The notes beneath the pieces were generated by a model. The model was not told the DNA's origin. It worked only from the letters and a program-made list of their open reading frames with translations, and ran no database searches. A stretch of 64,000 nucleotides of DNA from Scytalidium lignicola (Eukaryota; Ascomycota; Leotiomycetes). A program made the position numbers and the translations under genes. The stretch spans positions 1 to 64,000 of the forward strand of contig NCSJ02000003.1 of the NCBI GenBank assembly GCA_002812745.2, read 5' to 3'. Numbering within the stretch: the stretch's first letter is position 1; each line of letters opens with the position of its first letter. Shown here in pieces: positions 22,581-36,169 of this stretch.

Positions 22581-24006
22581 ACAGGGGCATGAGGAGTAAA
22601 CGAATGCTTTGTTTTTGCTGGTTAGGGTAGCATTGGGTAAAATTGGAGTTGTGGCATTAATGGCATGAGATAGTTTGAGCTTAAATTCTACATCTAAAAA
22701 AGCTATATCTTTTCGTATGTATTTGTGATTTTGAACTGGGCAGAATTCTATTCACCTGCGCTACCGTTCATGAGAAGGCATCTTCATACTTTAAGGTTAG
22801 GTCTGTCAAAGCATATGGAGCTTCTATTCTTATACCGAAATCTTCCACAAACCTACGTAAAACTCCGAATAAGAACCTTATGGCGAGTAGAATTTGGAAG
22901 CCTTTAGAGTTACAACAACAGTTTTGATTTACTCGAGCGAATGATTCAACAAGAATGATTGGGCAACGCTACAATAACAGCGTAATCAGCGACAAGAGTT
23001 AATCAATCAAGATACAATTCATACATCTACAAATATTTGATAGTATTGCAAAGGTCTACTACTGTATGTTTAAACTTCACTATCAGAATGAAGAAGCCTG
23101 ACAGCCTCACCAATGAGGTGGTAACACTTTGTGTGAGGGGGAGACTCGGCTAGAACAAGCAAAAGACAGGGATTCTGCGGGAAGGCTAAACCTATGGCGA
23201 CATTAGCGCAGGATCGTCCACCCAGCAACCCGTCGTTCACATTCACACCGACAGTCAAATCAATCCCCGGCAGCTAGGTGACAGAAAAGCGAAGATCTTG
23301 GTTCCTGAGCGGTGGTGTTTATTTTTTGAATGACAATGCGCATCATCACCATCTAAGCATTTTGAACGCATTGTTATAGTACATAACGGCAAGTTAAGCG
23401 GTAAATCTGCCAGTAATCCCAGGAGTAGACCCGGGTCGGTTGTTGTGCAGAAATGATGAGGTCAATGGCAGGTTTTGCTTCCTGGGCACTAATATCGGAC
23501 GACAAGTGGGAACATGCGGCTTTGTGCGGGATGAACTGAGTGCGGCGAAATCTAATATACAATGCTGGAGAAAATAATAAACCCAAAGGAGGTTTATTAC
23601 GGCGACTTTCTTGATTAGTTGTTAAAAAATCAGCGGGACAAAGAAGCCATTGGGCTTGCTGCTCTGTTTGTTTTTTTGCGCGCATCATCATCGCTCCTTC
23701 CATGTTTTGAGGGGCCCCGTAGCCACATCACAACCTTAGCGAGATCTTACATGGACTTCGTCCCGTCGTCCATATCTGCAAGCACCCGCCCACCTGGCAA
23801 CCTGCAACTTCAACGACGCCAAACCCTCGGTCGACCTTCTCGAAGACGCCTCTGCAACCCATCAACCGTCGCCAAACCCCCAACTATCAACCCTCCGAAC
23901 CAACGCGACCGTCATGATTGCAAGCATTATATAAAGAGGCCTCCCCTTATATCGACCCACTTACGCTTTTCGGCTGCTCTTTACTCTCTTCAACCGATAT
24001 CAAAAC
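22581..24006. other. Intergenic, DPB4 to sirtuin
   Basis: 1.4 kb. DPB4 terminator, then the sirtuin promoter with a C-rich leader before 24007. A 109-codon minus frame (23374-23703) and an overlapping plus frame (23619-24098) are mutually exclusive and featureless; neither is called. Confidence 0.55.
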
Positions 24007-25887
24007 ATGGAGAGCAGCTCTCCTGCACCTTCTTCGCCCCTCTCCAATCTCTCAAGATCGCCATCGCCTCCCCTGGATTATCCGTCGCCCTCATCTAGCA
24101 CGCTTTTCGATAATGGGCCGCAATTTAAAGACAATGACGCGTCTGGTCGGGCAGACGGCGACGAGCCTCCTCCTGCGAAGAAAAGGAAGGTAATGGAACC
24201 TAAGGAGCGCAAAACGGAGTATCTCAACCTGCGCCATCTTTACGAGGAACGAGATGAAGAATATAATAAGCTGCAGCACCAGCAACTGCAACGACTGGTT
24301 AAAATACTGAGAAAGAAACGGAAAATTGTTGTGATCGCCGGTGCTGGGATTTCCGTCTCCGCGGGCAGTAAGTCTCTTTTCTCTCCACTACCTCTTAGAA
24401 TTACCAAATTGATTTCCTTACTAACGCTACAATAGTACCCGATTTTCGCTCTTCCACTGGCCTTTTTACCACGTTGCGCAGCCAGCACAAGTTGAAGGCG
24501 TCAGGAAAGCATCTTTTCGATGCTTCAGTTTACCGGAATGATTCATCAACAAGTTCGTTTCACAAGATGGTTCGCGAGCTTTCGCACTTAACCCAGAATG
24601 TAAAGCCCACACCTTTTCACCACATGCTGGCTACTTTGGCCGAGGAAGGCCGGCTATTACGATTATACAGCCNAAAACGTCGATGGTATTGATACATCAC
24701 TGGAGCCTCTAGCTACAACCGTACCACTCAATCCCAAGGGTCCCTGGCCCAAGACTATTCAATTGCATGGGGGTTTAGAAAAGATGGTATGCACCAAGTG
24801 TGGAAAGTTAGCCGATTTTGATGGCACTTTGTTCGAAGGCCCTGAACCTCCTTCATGTACTGAGTGCGAAGCGAACGATATAGCCCGTGTAGCTGGAGGT
24901 TTACGAAGTCACGGAATTGGCCGTCTACGACCGAGAATGGTCTTGTATAATGAATTCAACCCGGATGAGGAGGCTATCGGGGCGGTAAGCCATGCGGATC
25001 TTAAGAGTAGACCGGATGCTGTTATCGTTGTCGGGACCAGTCTGAAAGTGCCTGGAATCAGGCGCCTTGCACGAGAGATGTGTGCTGTTACACGAGGTCG
25101 GCGAGATGGATTCACTGCATGGATTAACTACGATCCAGAACCAGTTGGAGTTGAGTTCAAAGATTGTTGGGATTTGGTGGTTCGAGGCGAATGCGATGAT
25201 GTTGCACGTCACGTGGCACTTCCCAGATGGGATGATAAAGATGTTGGTGAATATACTCTTGTTTCAGATGAGCAAGAGAAGGAGAAGAGTCAGGTTGCAG
25301 TCGAGATCAACTCAAAACCTTTGGATGTCTTGAAGAATCAAGGATTCCTGACCCCGGGAGCAAGTCCTCGGCAGCAAAGCCCTGCTCCTATACTTGCTAT
25401 TGGCAAGTTGAAGCAACCACAGCTTGTATTCACATCGCAAACATTACATGAAAAGGAAAAGTTGAAGGCATCTTCAAAAGAGACCTCCAAGACTGCTACA
25501 AAGTCAAAGAAGAAGTCCACGAAAAAGGACACGACCACCAAGCCAACGAACAAAATCACAAGCACCTTCAAAACAGCAAAGACATCCAAACCTGCCTCTT
25601 CCAAAGACCGCAAGCCTTTACCTTCTTCACCAATTCTATCAAACCGTGCAGAGGTTGTCCCGATGTTCCCAAACCTCACAAAACTTCCACAGGCCCCTAT
25701 GCGGCCAATATCTCCATCGGAACGGCGAAACAATGCCGACATGTCAACATATTCATCATCGCCCCTATCTGAGTGCAAGTACCGCACACCAAGTCGCGAG
25801 CTACAAGACGAGACAGGTTACGATCGCCGGGAGACTATCTCACCTAAGGGCCGATTACCTTCTGGAATGGCTCACCTACTTGAGTAG
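24007..25887 (+). CDS. NAD-dependent histone deacetylase, Hst3/Hst4-type sirtuin (frame interrupted by an N)
   Basis: Two exons, 24007-24367 and 24436-25887 (GTAAGT..TAG). Exon 1 ends with KIVVIAGAGISVSAG and exon 2 opens IPDFRSSTGLF, together the NAD-binding GAGxS...IPDFRS motif. Downstream are the catalytic segment LHGGLEK, a zinc site CTKCG....CTEC, VVGTSLKVPG and the Ser/Lys-rich C-terminal tail of class Ib sirtuins. In yeast Hst3/Hst4 remove acetyl from histone H3 Lys56 after replication, and loss causes genome instability. At 24673 an undetermined base next to AAAA shifts the frame. Without it the text reads YSQNVDGID, the expected (T/S)QNVD motif that contacts NAD and substrate, so this is almost surely a sequencing error, not a pseudogene. 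The intact protein is about 603 residues. Convergent with CHD1. Confidence 0.92.
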
Positions 25888-27154
25888 GATTGATGAAATG
25901 GAGAGATACTTCATGAGCATCGCCTTGTGCATCGCATGGCAGTTGGACTCAAGTTTTTTATACGTTATTCGATACCATGGAACAACTCACGAGTCTCATT
26001 AATGTTACACCGCATTGAGCATTGATGTCTAGGATTGGGTTTAGACTCATATATACACGTATAAACATACATACATATATACATATTTCTGTAGTCTAAT
26101 AATAAGGCGCGATTTTAGGCGCATCAAGCATAGAATATGAGGCGTTATTCTTTGGAAGGCTTGGACCTGGTGCATGCAAGACGACGGCTCTTGTTGGGGG
26201 AGGGCATCATGCGGCGCTATTCATGCCTTTGTGTTTTAATTGGATTTTTATCCTGTTTCCTATCATTCTCTATGTCGCTTTGAGTCAAAAGCTACGTTAT
26301 TCGTGCCTGAATGCAGTCATGCGTGAGGTCTAGTACCTAAATAATAATTAAAGCTTTCGGTGTTCAAAATCAATCTGTGCAACCTGTCATCCAGCAGTTA
26401 CCATATTGATTCCTAGGACAAACCTCGGAGCGTGGCTCTCTCTTCTATGCCATTGTGTTCTAATAGTCTTGTAGAAGTGGTAGTGTGTCCCTTATCTTGT
26501 TCTTTTAATACATTGTCAAACGAGAACCAACAAATGCTACGTTTAGTCTGTATAAACTCCTTTCTTGAGTGAACAAAGAGTAGAAGGTGTGTTTTTAATA
26601 TCGACATTTTTCCTTGGCGAGAGGATGGGGAAACACATATTTTCACTAGTTTTCACACATCTGGACAAAGCAAGAATAAGAAAACATATCTTTGTAGAAA
26701 AATCAAGNTTTTTTTGTGCATGAAATTGAAGACAGCTAGCTTCTGTGACATATGAGTTGGAACTAGGTAACACAGCGCTACAAATATCGCCTACACCTAG
26801 CCAACGCCTCAAAAGGGTCTGCTGCTCCCTTCTAAAGCAGACAAAAAATAATGGATATATCTTCCTATACCAAACCAATGCCTTTCCCCGAATTTTTATC
26901 ATCATTCCCTTCCCGTCATGAAGGTTATCCTTTGCAAAATACATCATAAGCACATTGTTCTGTGCTTAAATATCGACCTTTGTGTGTTCCCCTATTTGGG
27001 AAATAAAAAATCCATCTAAAACAAAAGTAAAGACGCCGACCTCTTGATGCTATGATTCGCCAACCGATAATATAAGATCAAACCCACCAAGCCCTTAAAA
27101 AACCTGTTACACACACAACGCCTTCGCCATGTAGTTTAAAATAATACGCTTGTT
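25888..27154. other. Convergent intergenic, sirtuin / CHD1
   Basis: 1.27 kb between two 3' ends, AT-rich with TATA/ACATAC repeats near 26050-26095 and an N at 26708. It presumably holds both terminators. No credible gene. Confidence 0.55.
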
Positions 27155-30100
27155 TTATGTCGTAGTTGTACTTGCAGCAGATCCTCCAGCATTCACTGCA
27201 GCTGGTGAATCAGAAGAACCATTTGCAACGGCAGTTTGTGCTGCGGTCTCTATGATTCGCTTGTACATGCTTTCTAGTTGACCTGCTGGCGGACCTGGTT
27301 CTCCAGGCCAAATAGAGGCTACATAAGACCTAGGTAGGAATAAGTTAGAGAACTAGATGTTGCGATTGTGGGTTTGAAAGACTTACCAGAAGGTCGGTAC
27401 AAGTTCAACTATTTTGCTGTCTGCATTCTCCCTCTTGGTCTTTTCGATGTAATCGCCAATGACCAAAAGCTCACGTTTCATTATCCTAGCTCGTTCTTTC
27501 TGAGACTTGATGTTTTCTTTTCTGGCATACTGTACACGTTTGAGACTATCTCGGACAGGCTTGAAGATTTGTTTCAGGAGAACCTCATTTGGATCATCAT
27601 CTGTCTTCGAATCTGGCTTCCTTGCTTTGTTGTGGCGTTCATTATGACGGTCATCATCTGTCGTATTGTGCTTCCTTTTCAAATCTGGCTTGGACGCACT
27701 ACCGTCACCGGTACTTGTTCGGTGACCTGAAGAACGATGCTCACCATGACCATGGCCATGACCGTGTCCGCGATCTCTCTCTCGCTCACGATTGTGATTT
27801 TCAGAGTGGCGTTTCTTCATCTGTGGAGCTGGTGAGGCGGATATGGAACCCCGAGTCTCAGATCTACGATGTCCATTGATGCGATCGCTCTTCTTGCTGT
27901 TTCGATGATGGTTTTCAACAGCTCTCTTGGCAGCTTGGTTATCAGAGTATTTAGCTTTAAGTACCGATAAAAGATAATCAGCCCGTCGAACGAGGTGAAC
28001 TGCACCAGGCGCTTTTGCGACCTTCTCATTGCCTTTGTTACGCTCTTCCTTTTTGTCGACTCGGTGTTCCTCAAGGAAGAATTTTTCTCGCAGTCCTAGG
28101 TCTTCATCATCCCGGATCTGGACCCAGGCGCCGTAACCATGTCTGTGGATACCAACGAGTAACATGCCATCTTCTCTAGCACCCCATTCACAAGAATAGT
28201 GTGCTGCTTTAGAGGCATCTGGCACACGAAAGTTTCTGAAATCAGAAACTGCACCAATGACCTCTTTCAGCATCCTCATTTCGCCAGGACGTTCCACAAC
28301 AGTTGCAGCATTCAGTCTGTTCACACCAAGAAAGTCGAAGATTACAGCCTTCTTATCTTTCTTTGTTAAAGCTTTGTTAGATTGACGCTCGATGGCTTCA
28401 ATTCTCTCTGCTTCTTCTTTTAACCTTCTCTCACTTTCATCTGTAATAGCCTGTAGTGTGGAGCGAAGCAGCTCGATATCTCTACCGCCAAGTCGGGCAT
28501 CTTTAATTAATTCCTCCTTCCGATCATCAATAGACCCATATCGGAGAAAAGCTCTGAAGAGATTGCGGGCCTCTTTTTCATTCAAAGGTCTCTTTGGATC
28601 TAGCCTATTAGCCTGTGCTTCCCTTCGCTCTTCTAGCTCATCCTGCTTTGCTTGATCCCGTTCACGTTTCTTGGCTAGACGTTGCTCTCGCTCGTATTCG
28701 GCTGTGTTCTTCATCGTGGCCCTACGCGGTGCGTTTTCTTCTACGATCCTGGCTAGATACTCTTCATGTGCTCTCCTCTCCTCTTCCACTTTGATTGATT
28801 CAAGTTGATCTCTTGGAATAATATCATCCCACTCAAGGTCGATTTTTACATCAGTGTACTCGAAACTCTTGAGAAATTCCTCTCCACCATCAGCAACCAT
28901 GCCCTCTGGCATTTCTGTCTTATGTTCCTCTGCATTCTCAAGAACAGAATCAATATCAAGCTCTTCCAATTTCTTTTGATTGCCAGACTGTTCGAACATC
29001 TTTTGGCCTCTCCTTTTGAGGATCCGTGAAATATCATCAGATGACTTCGGATCGTCAATCTTTCCAGCTTTGACGGCTTTCTCACGCAGTTCTTTCCTTT
29101 CCTTATCGGTAACGCCTCTTTGAATGGTTATGAACTCTAGCATGAGCTTGTTTCTGGCACGTTCAAGAACCTCTTCTTCAACCGTCTCTTTTGACACTAG
29201 CCTATATACGCTAACGGGCTTTTTCTGACCGATACGATGCGCACGAGCCATGGCTTGAAGGTCAGCTTGGGGATTCCAGTCCGAATCAAATATAATAACT
29301 GTGTCAGCGGTCATGAGGTTGATTCCAAGCCCTCCTGCACGGGTAGACAGCAAGAAACAGAAATCGGTACTATCCTCTGCATTAAAATGGTCAATAGATA
29401 TTCGCCTAGGGCCAGCTCCTATTGTCCCATCTAAGCGTTGGAATTGGTAGCCCCGCAGTTGAAGATAGTCGCCAAGGATATCTAGCATCTTAACCATTTG
29501 ACTGAAGATCAAGACACGATGATTATCCTGTTTCAACTTCGCTAAGAGCCGATCCAGAAGCATCATTTTGCCACTACTCGCAATTAGGCCCTTTAGCTGA
29601 TCTTCTCTTCGATCACTGCCTTTCAGGATCTTCTCCTCGGCATTTGGAAACATATAGGGATGATTACTAGCTTTCTTTAATTCCATCATTATGTTAAGAA
29701 GAGTATGCTTCTGGCCTTTGGCACCTTCATTAAGGGCTGTGTAGTTCCTAGTGAGGATGTTTTTATAATAGTCCAGCTGGACATCAGACAGCTCAACCCG
29801 AATGATCTTCTCACTCTTGGGTGGAAGATCATTTTCAACTTTCTGTTTTGTGCGGCGAAGAATATATGGTTGTATCTTGTTGGTGAGAGCAGCGATCTTT
29901 TCCCCTGCGGCCTCCTCAGTTAGGTCCATATTTTCCTCAATTTCCAGTTCCCCTGGCATTAGAAAGTCCATCAGGGCAGACAATTCTCCAAGCGTATTCT
30001 GTACTGGTGTGCCGGTAATCAATAGCCGACTAGGTGCTTTAAAGTCTAGAAGCTTTTGATACAACTGAGACTCTCGGTTCTTGAGTCGATGAGCCTCATC

Positions 30101-32143
30101 AACGGCTAAGAATTGCCATTTTATCTGGGCCAAGAATGTTGCATCTGCAAGTATATACTCATAGGATGTAAGAAGAACATTGAAACGTGGGCGCTTCACA
30201 TTACCATCGACAAGTAATTCAAAATCTCGAATGATACTTCGCGATGCTTCTTTCCCATTATATATCACATAATTGATATCGGGAGCCCAGTTATCGAGTG
30301 TGTCTCCCCAAGCCGGAATGGTGGTGAGAGGAACTACAACCAAGAAAGGCCCTTCCTGGCGCCTATCATGGCGAAGCCAATTTAAGAAAGACACAGTTTG
30401 TACAGTCTTCCCGAGGCCCATCTCATCTGCAAGAATGACGTTTTTGTTCTTTGTCCAGTTGTAGGCCAGAAAATTCAAGCCAGTAATCTGAAAGTCCCTT
30501 AGTTGACCATTCTTGACGTAGCTCGGCTGTTCTCGAATCGGAACATGAGAACTTCGAGTATTTAAGTTCGATTGTTGGCGATCGGAAGTCAGGGATCGAG
30601 AACTACGGTCTAGGAAACGATCAATAGCCTCTTGTGAAAGCTCACTCACAAGTGAGGCAGCTTCCCAAGTGCAGGATTCATAGTAGAGACCTTTCCACTT
30701 GACAAAATATTCTGTCTCTTCATCGCCATCGCGTGTACCGATCACTCTTTCAACTTTGACGTAATCATTCAATGCATCCGAATCTCGTTCTCGGTCTAAC
30801 ATCCACTTTTCCTTTTCTTCTGGCGGTACGTCGTTGCTACGCGACATATATATGTCCTCAAGTACTATCTTTCGATAGTAATTTTCTAGACGGCGAAAAC
30901 CTCTCATACCAGTCAAGGAAGTAGTAGTCTCCCAAGTGGAATGATAGTGTGACTTCCCTTGCCACTTTATATAGTATTCAAAGTCATCACGGCCGAGATC
31001 CTCATCATTGATATCCTTGCCCTCTTTAAGTTTGTGTTTCAGAACGACGTCGATATATGGAATATTGTTTTCCGCGTCTGCGCCCCAATAATTAGGTGTC
31101 ATTAACTCAGATTCATCTTCTAAGTCGTCATCGTCACTCTCTTGGTATGCGCCAACGGTAACTTGAGCCGCGCGTCGGCTATTCCATCTCTTTTCTTGAT
31201 ACACAGGAGCGAGGTTCCCGGACTCAAGTTGACGTCGACGGTTTGCTCTGGCTGTGCTTTTGGCGCGGGCACCGCCGTAGGTATCACTATCGGAATCGGA
31301 AGCGGAAGAACGTAGTGCAGGTGTAGGACGTTTAGAAGCTTGAACCCTCTGTCAGCATGAATAGTGTTAAATGAAGGGGTGGAAGGCCTTCAGTTGCCAT
31401 CTTACATCGCTGCGAGCGTTCTTGCTTTCTTCTCTTTTTTCTATGAGATGACACGATATCAGAGTCGGAATCATCGTCGTCATCGTCATCATCATCGGAT
31501 TCGATCTATAGCTAGTTAGTATCATACTTAACATACTTGGATAACGAGGTCCACGACTCAAGTGGGCTTGCGTACGATAGTTCGATGCTGAACAGGACGA
31601 GCCTAATTAAACAAATCAGCTACAAAGAAGAAAATTTTTCCTGGCCATATCACATACACTTCTTCTAAGACCATATAGTTCCGGGTTTGCCAGGATGTGT
31701 TCATCTTCAACAATATGCTTCCGCTTTGCTGGTCGACGAGATTCTGCTGAGGTAGAACGGTCATGACGTTTGCCATTTGCTACCGCTGGGCTTTCTTCAA
31801 GGTCAAAATCAGCATCTTCAGATTCATCCTGAGCCTCGGCGGCGGATGATTCGGACTCATCAGTGTCTTCAGCGTCAAGATCGGATTGATGGCCGTTGGA
31901 AAGAGCTAACGATGGCTCCTCGACAATAGGGTTGGCAACCTCGGAGAGATCGGATTCGCTATCGAAGGGGGCGTCGTCGTTCGTGAGAGGAGTCTTTCCA
32001 GACAATGTAGGGCGACCATTGGAGAGTGGTATTGAGGAGGTCGAGTTTAGGAGGATAGCTGGTGCTGGTTGGGCTAGGTCAACGATGTTAGCAAAGATGA
32101 ACTGTGAAAGTTCTTCAAAATTCAAGTGAAATCGCGGTGCCAA
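27155..32143 (-). CDS. CHD1: Chromodomain-helicase-DNA-binding chromatin remodeller Chd1
   Basis: Minus-strand exons: 5' part within 32143-31658 (open without an ATG), 31602-31576, 31505-31406, 31338-27387 and 27329-27155. Order of domains: acidic Ser-rich N-terminus; two chromodomains ([18 protein letters not shown] near 30960; [17 protein letters not shown] near 30680); SNF2 ATPase with [17 protein letters not shown] and helicase C motifs [11 protein letters not shown] and [17 protein letters not shown]-type DNA-binding region; Gly-His repeats; and the C-terminal CHD1 helical domain ([12 protein letters not shown]...). Chd1 spaces nucleosomes behind elongating polymerase II. The final exon ([12 protein letters not shown]...) joins through a CTAG acceptor at 27330. 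The start exon is unresolved: a branch-point-like GCTAAC and CTAG at 32074-32076 suggest that the 5' coding exon lies further upstream. Divergent from RLI1. Confidence 0.95.
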
Positions 32144-32210
32144 TACGTCAATAAGAATATGGCGACCCTGAAATCATCTAAATAGCACAGGCAGACACGC
32201 TGTTGCCTTA

Positions 32211-32540
32211 TTAGATTTTGTCGGCGCATTTGGAGATGGTCAAGGTGACTTTTTGATGCAGGGCTGATGCGTGAAGACCGACCGATTGATGACTGATTGC
32301 ACCAGGACCCACGAACATAGCCCCAGAATCGTCAAGAACATTGAATACAACAAGAACGACTGTAGGAACGTATTCCGAGAGGCATCTGGGGGGCCAATGT
32401 CGAAAGGGAATGGGTTGAAGGATGGACCTCCGAGCAGGACTGATGACATGCAGCCTTGACCAATATCGAGCACAAGACTTTGGGGTAAAGAATATAATGT
32501 CACTTACCAGCCATGCTGACAAAGCCCGCCTTTGAGGCAT
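32211..32540 (-). CDS. Uncertain ORF between CHD1 and RLI1
   Basis: The minus frame is open from 32681 to 32211 (156 codons); the first ATG is at 32540 and gives 109 residues. A second, overlapping minus frame (32503-32240) encodes a hydrophobic, TM-like segment (FLQSFLLYSMFLTILGLCSW). A consensus donor (GTAAGT) at about 32507 and an AAG acceptor near 32455 would splice out 53 bases and change frame. I do not recognise the product. It may be a short separate gene, upstream exons of CHD1, or chance. Confidence 0.25.
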   Translation of the reverse strand: MPQRRALSAWLVSDIIFFTPKSCARYWSRLHVISPARRSILQPIPFRHWPPRCLSEYVPTVVLVVFNVLDDSGAMFVGPGAISHQSVGLHASALHQKVTLTISKCADKI

Positions 32541-32931
32541 AAAATACTCTTGAATAAAGTTGTGGTTCTCAAAGAATTGTGTGGTGCCGGATTTGAAAGG
32601 TGATTCGAGAGGAAGTGTTAAGGTAATCTTCAAAGCCTTAAGGTAGGTAAGTCGACAGGCGTACGAGAGGTGATGCCTCGCTTAACCGGCACAACCAATT
32701 GAATTAAGCGCTTTCACAATTATGAAAATAGCATTTCATTTGTGTCGTCAGTGTCATTCTTTTTTGTTGCAATAATACTAACAGAAGTGTTCAACAATCT
32801 GCGACGTCGACCACTTATCTGCGCAATACGAAGCAGTGCAGACTGTGTATGTGAATCTAACGACAAGAGGGCACTGCATTGCTCCATCTAAAGGCCACTA
32901 AGAGCGACATTGCCTAGCTACAACAGTGAAA

Positions 32932-35603
<2,672 letters not shown>

Positions 35604-36169
35604 AAAGGGCATCCATCTTGAGAATGACCCATATATACACGCTGCATTACCAGGCGCTAATGGGTTGGCATCTAAAGGGCCGAGACACTCATCAGGTTTA
35701 GATGAGGAAGAGCTCTCATTAGACGAGGATGACGATCCTGATGACTAACGACGGCGACGACGGTCTATCCCCTGTTGCCTGGTCCTATTTTAGTGATCAC
35801 CTGATTTTTGTGGCATGAGCCTTCCGGTGGACATTGAAAATAGATTGAGGGGCAATGTATGATATGGATGACTGTCGTCTGGTTCAATTTTACTATGATT
35901 GGACTCAAATATAGCAATGTGTTTGATATTTTAAAATACAAATTAGGCGTTCAAGTCTTACATTTGCACCATCTCACAAATGGAAGTAAGTTCAATAGGA
36001 GAGACGGGTACACACCGGGAGATCTTTTATCTTGATTATAGTGCCCGGAGGACACAATTATGCCAGCCTCTTGTGATCTCAGAACTCTGTCTGCCGAAGT
36101 CATTATGCCACAGAACATACGGTAGTGCGATACGTACTGATTGCGGCTGCCTGAGTCCACGTATTTTGC
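35604..36169. other. Convergent intergenic, RLI1 / PRP40, with an open acidic frame
   Basis: 566 bp between stop codons. The plus frame 35518-35748, out of phase with RLI1 and overlapping its last exon, is open for 76 codons and ends in an acidic tail (GLDEEELSLDEDDDPDD). It has no ATG and no obvious splice route in from RLI1. The rest looks like terminators for both genes. Confidence 0.5.

Noticed and set aside
23374..24098. Overlapping 109-codon minus and 159-codon plus frames upstream of the sirtuin
   Set aside because: Mutually exclusive, featureless, and located in the promoter and leader of a clear gene.
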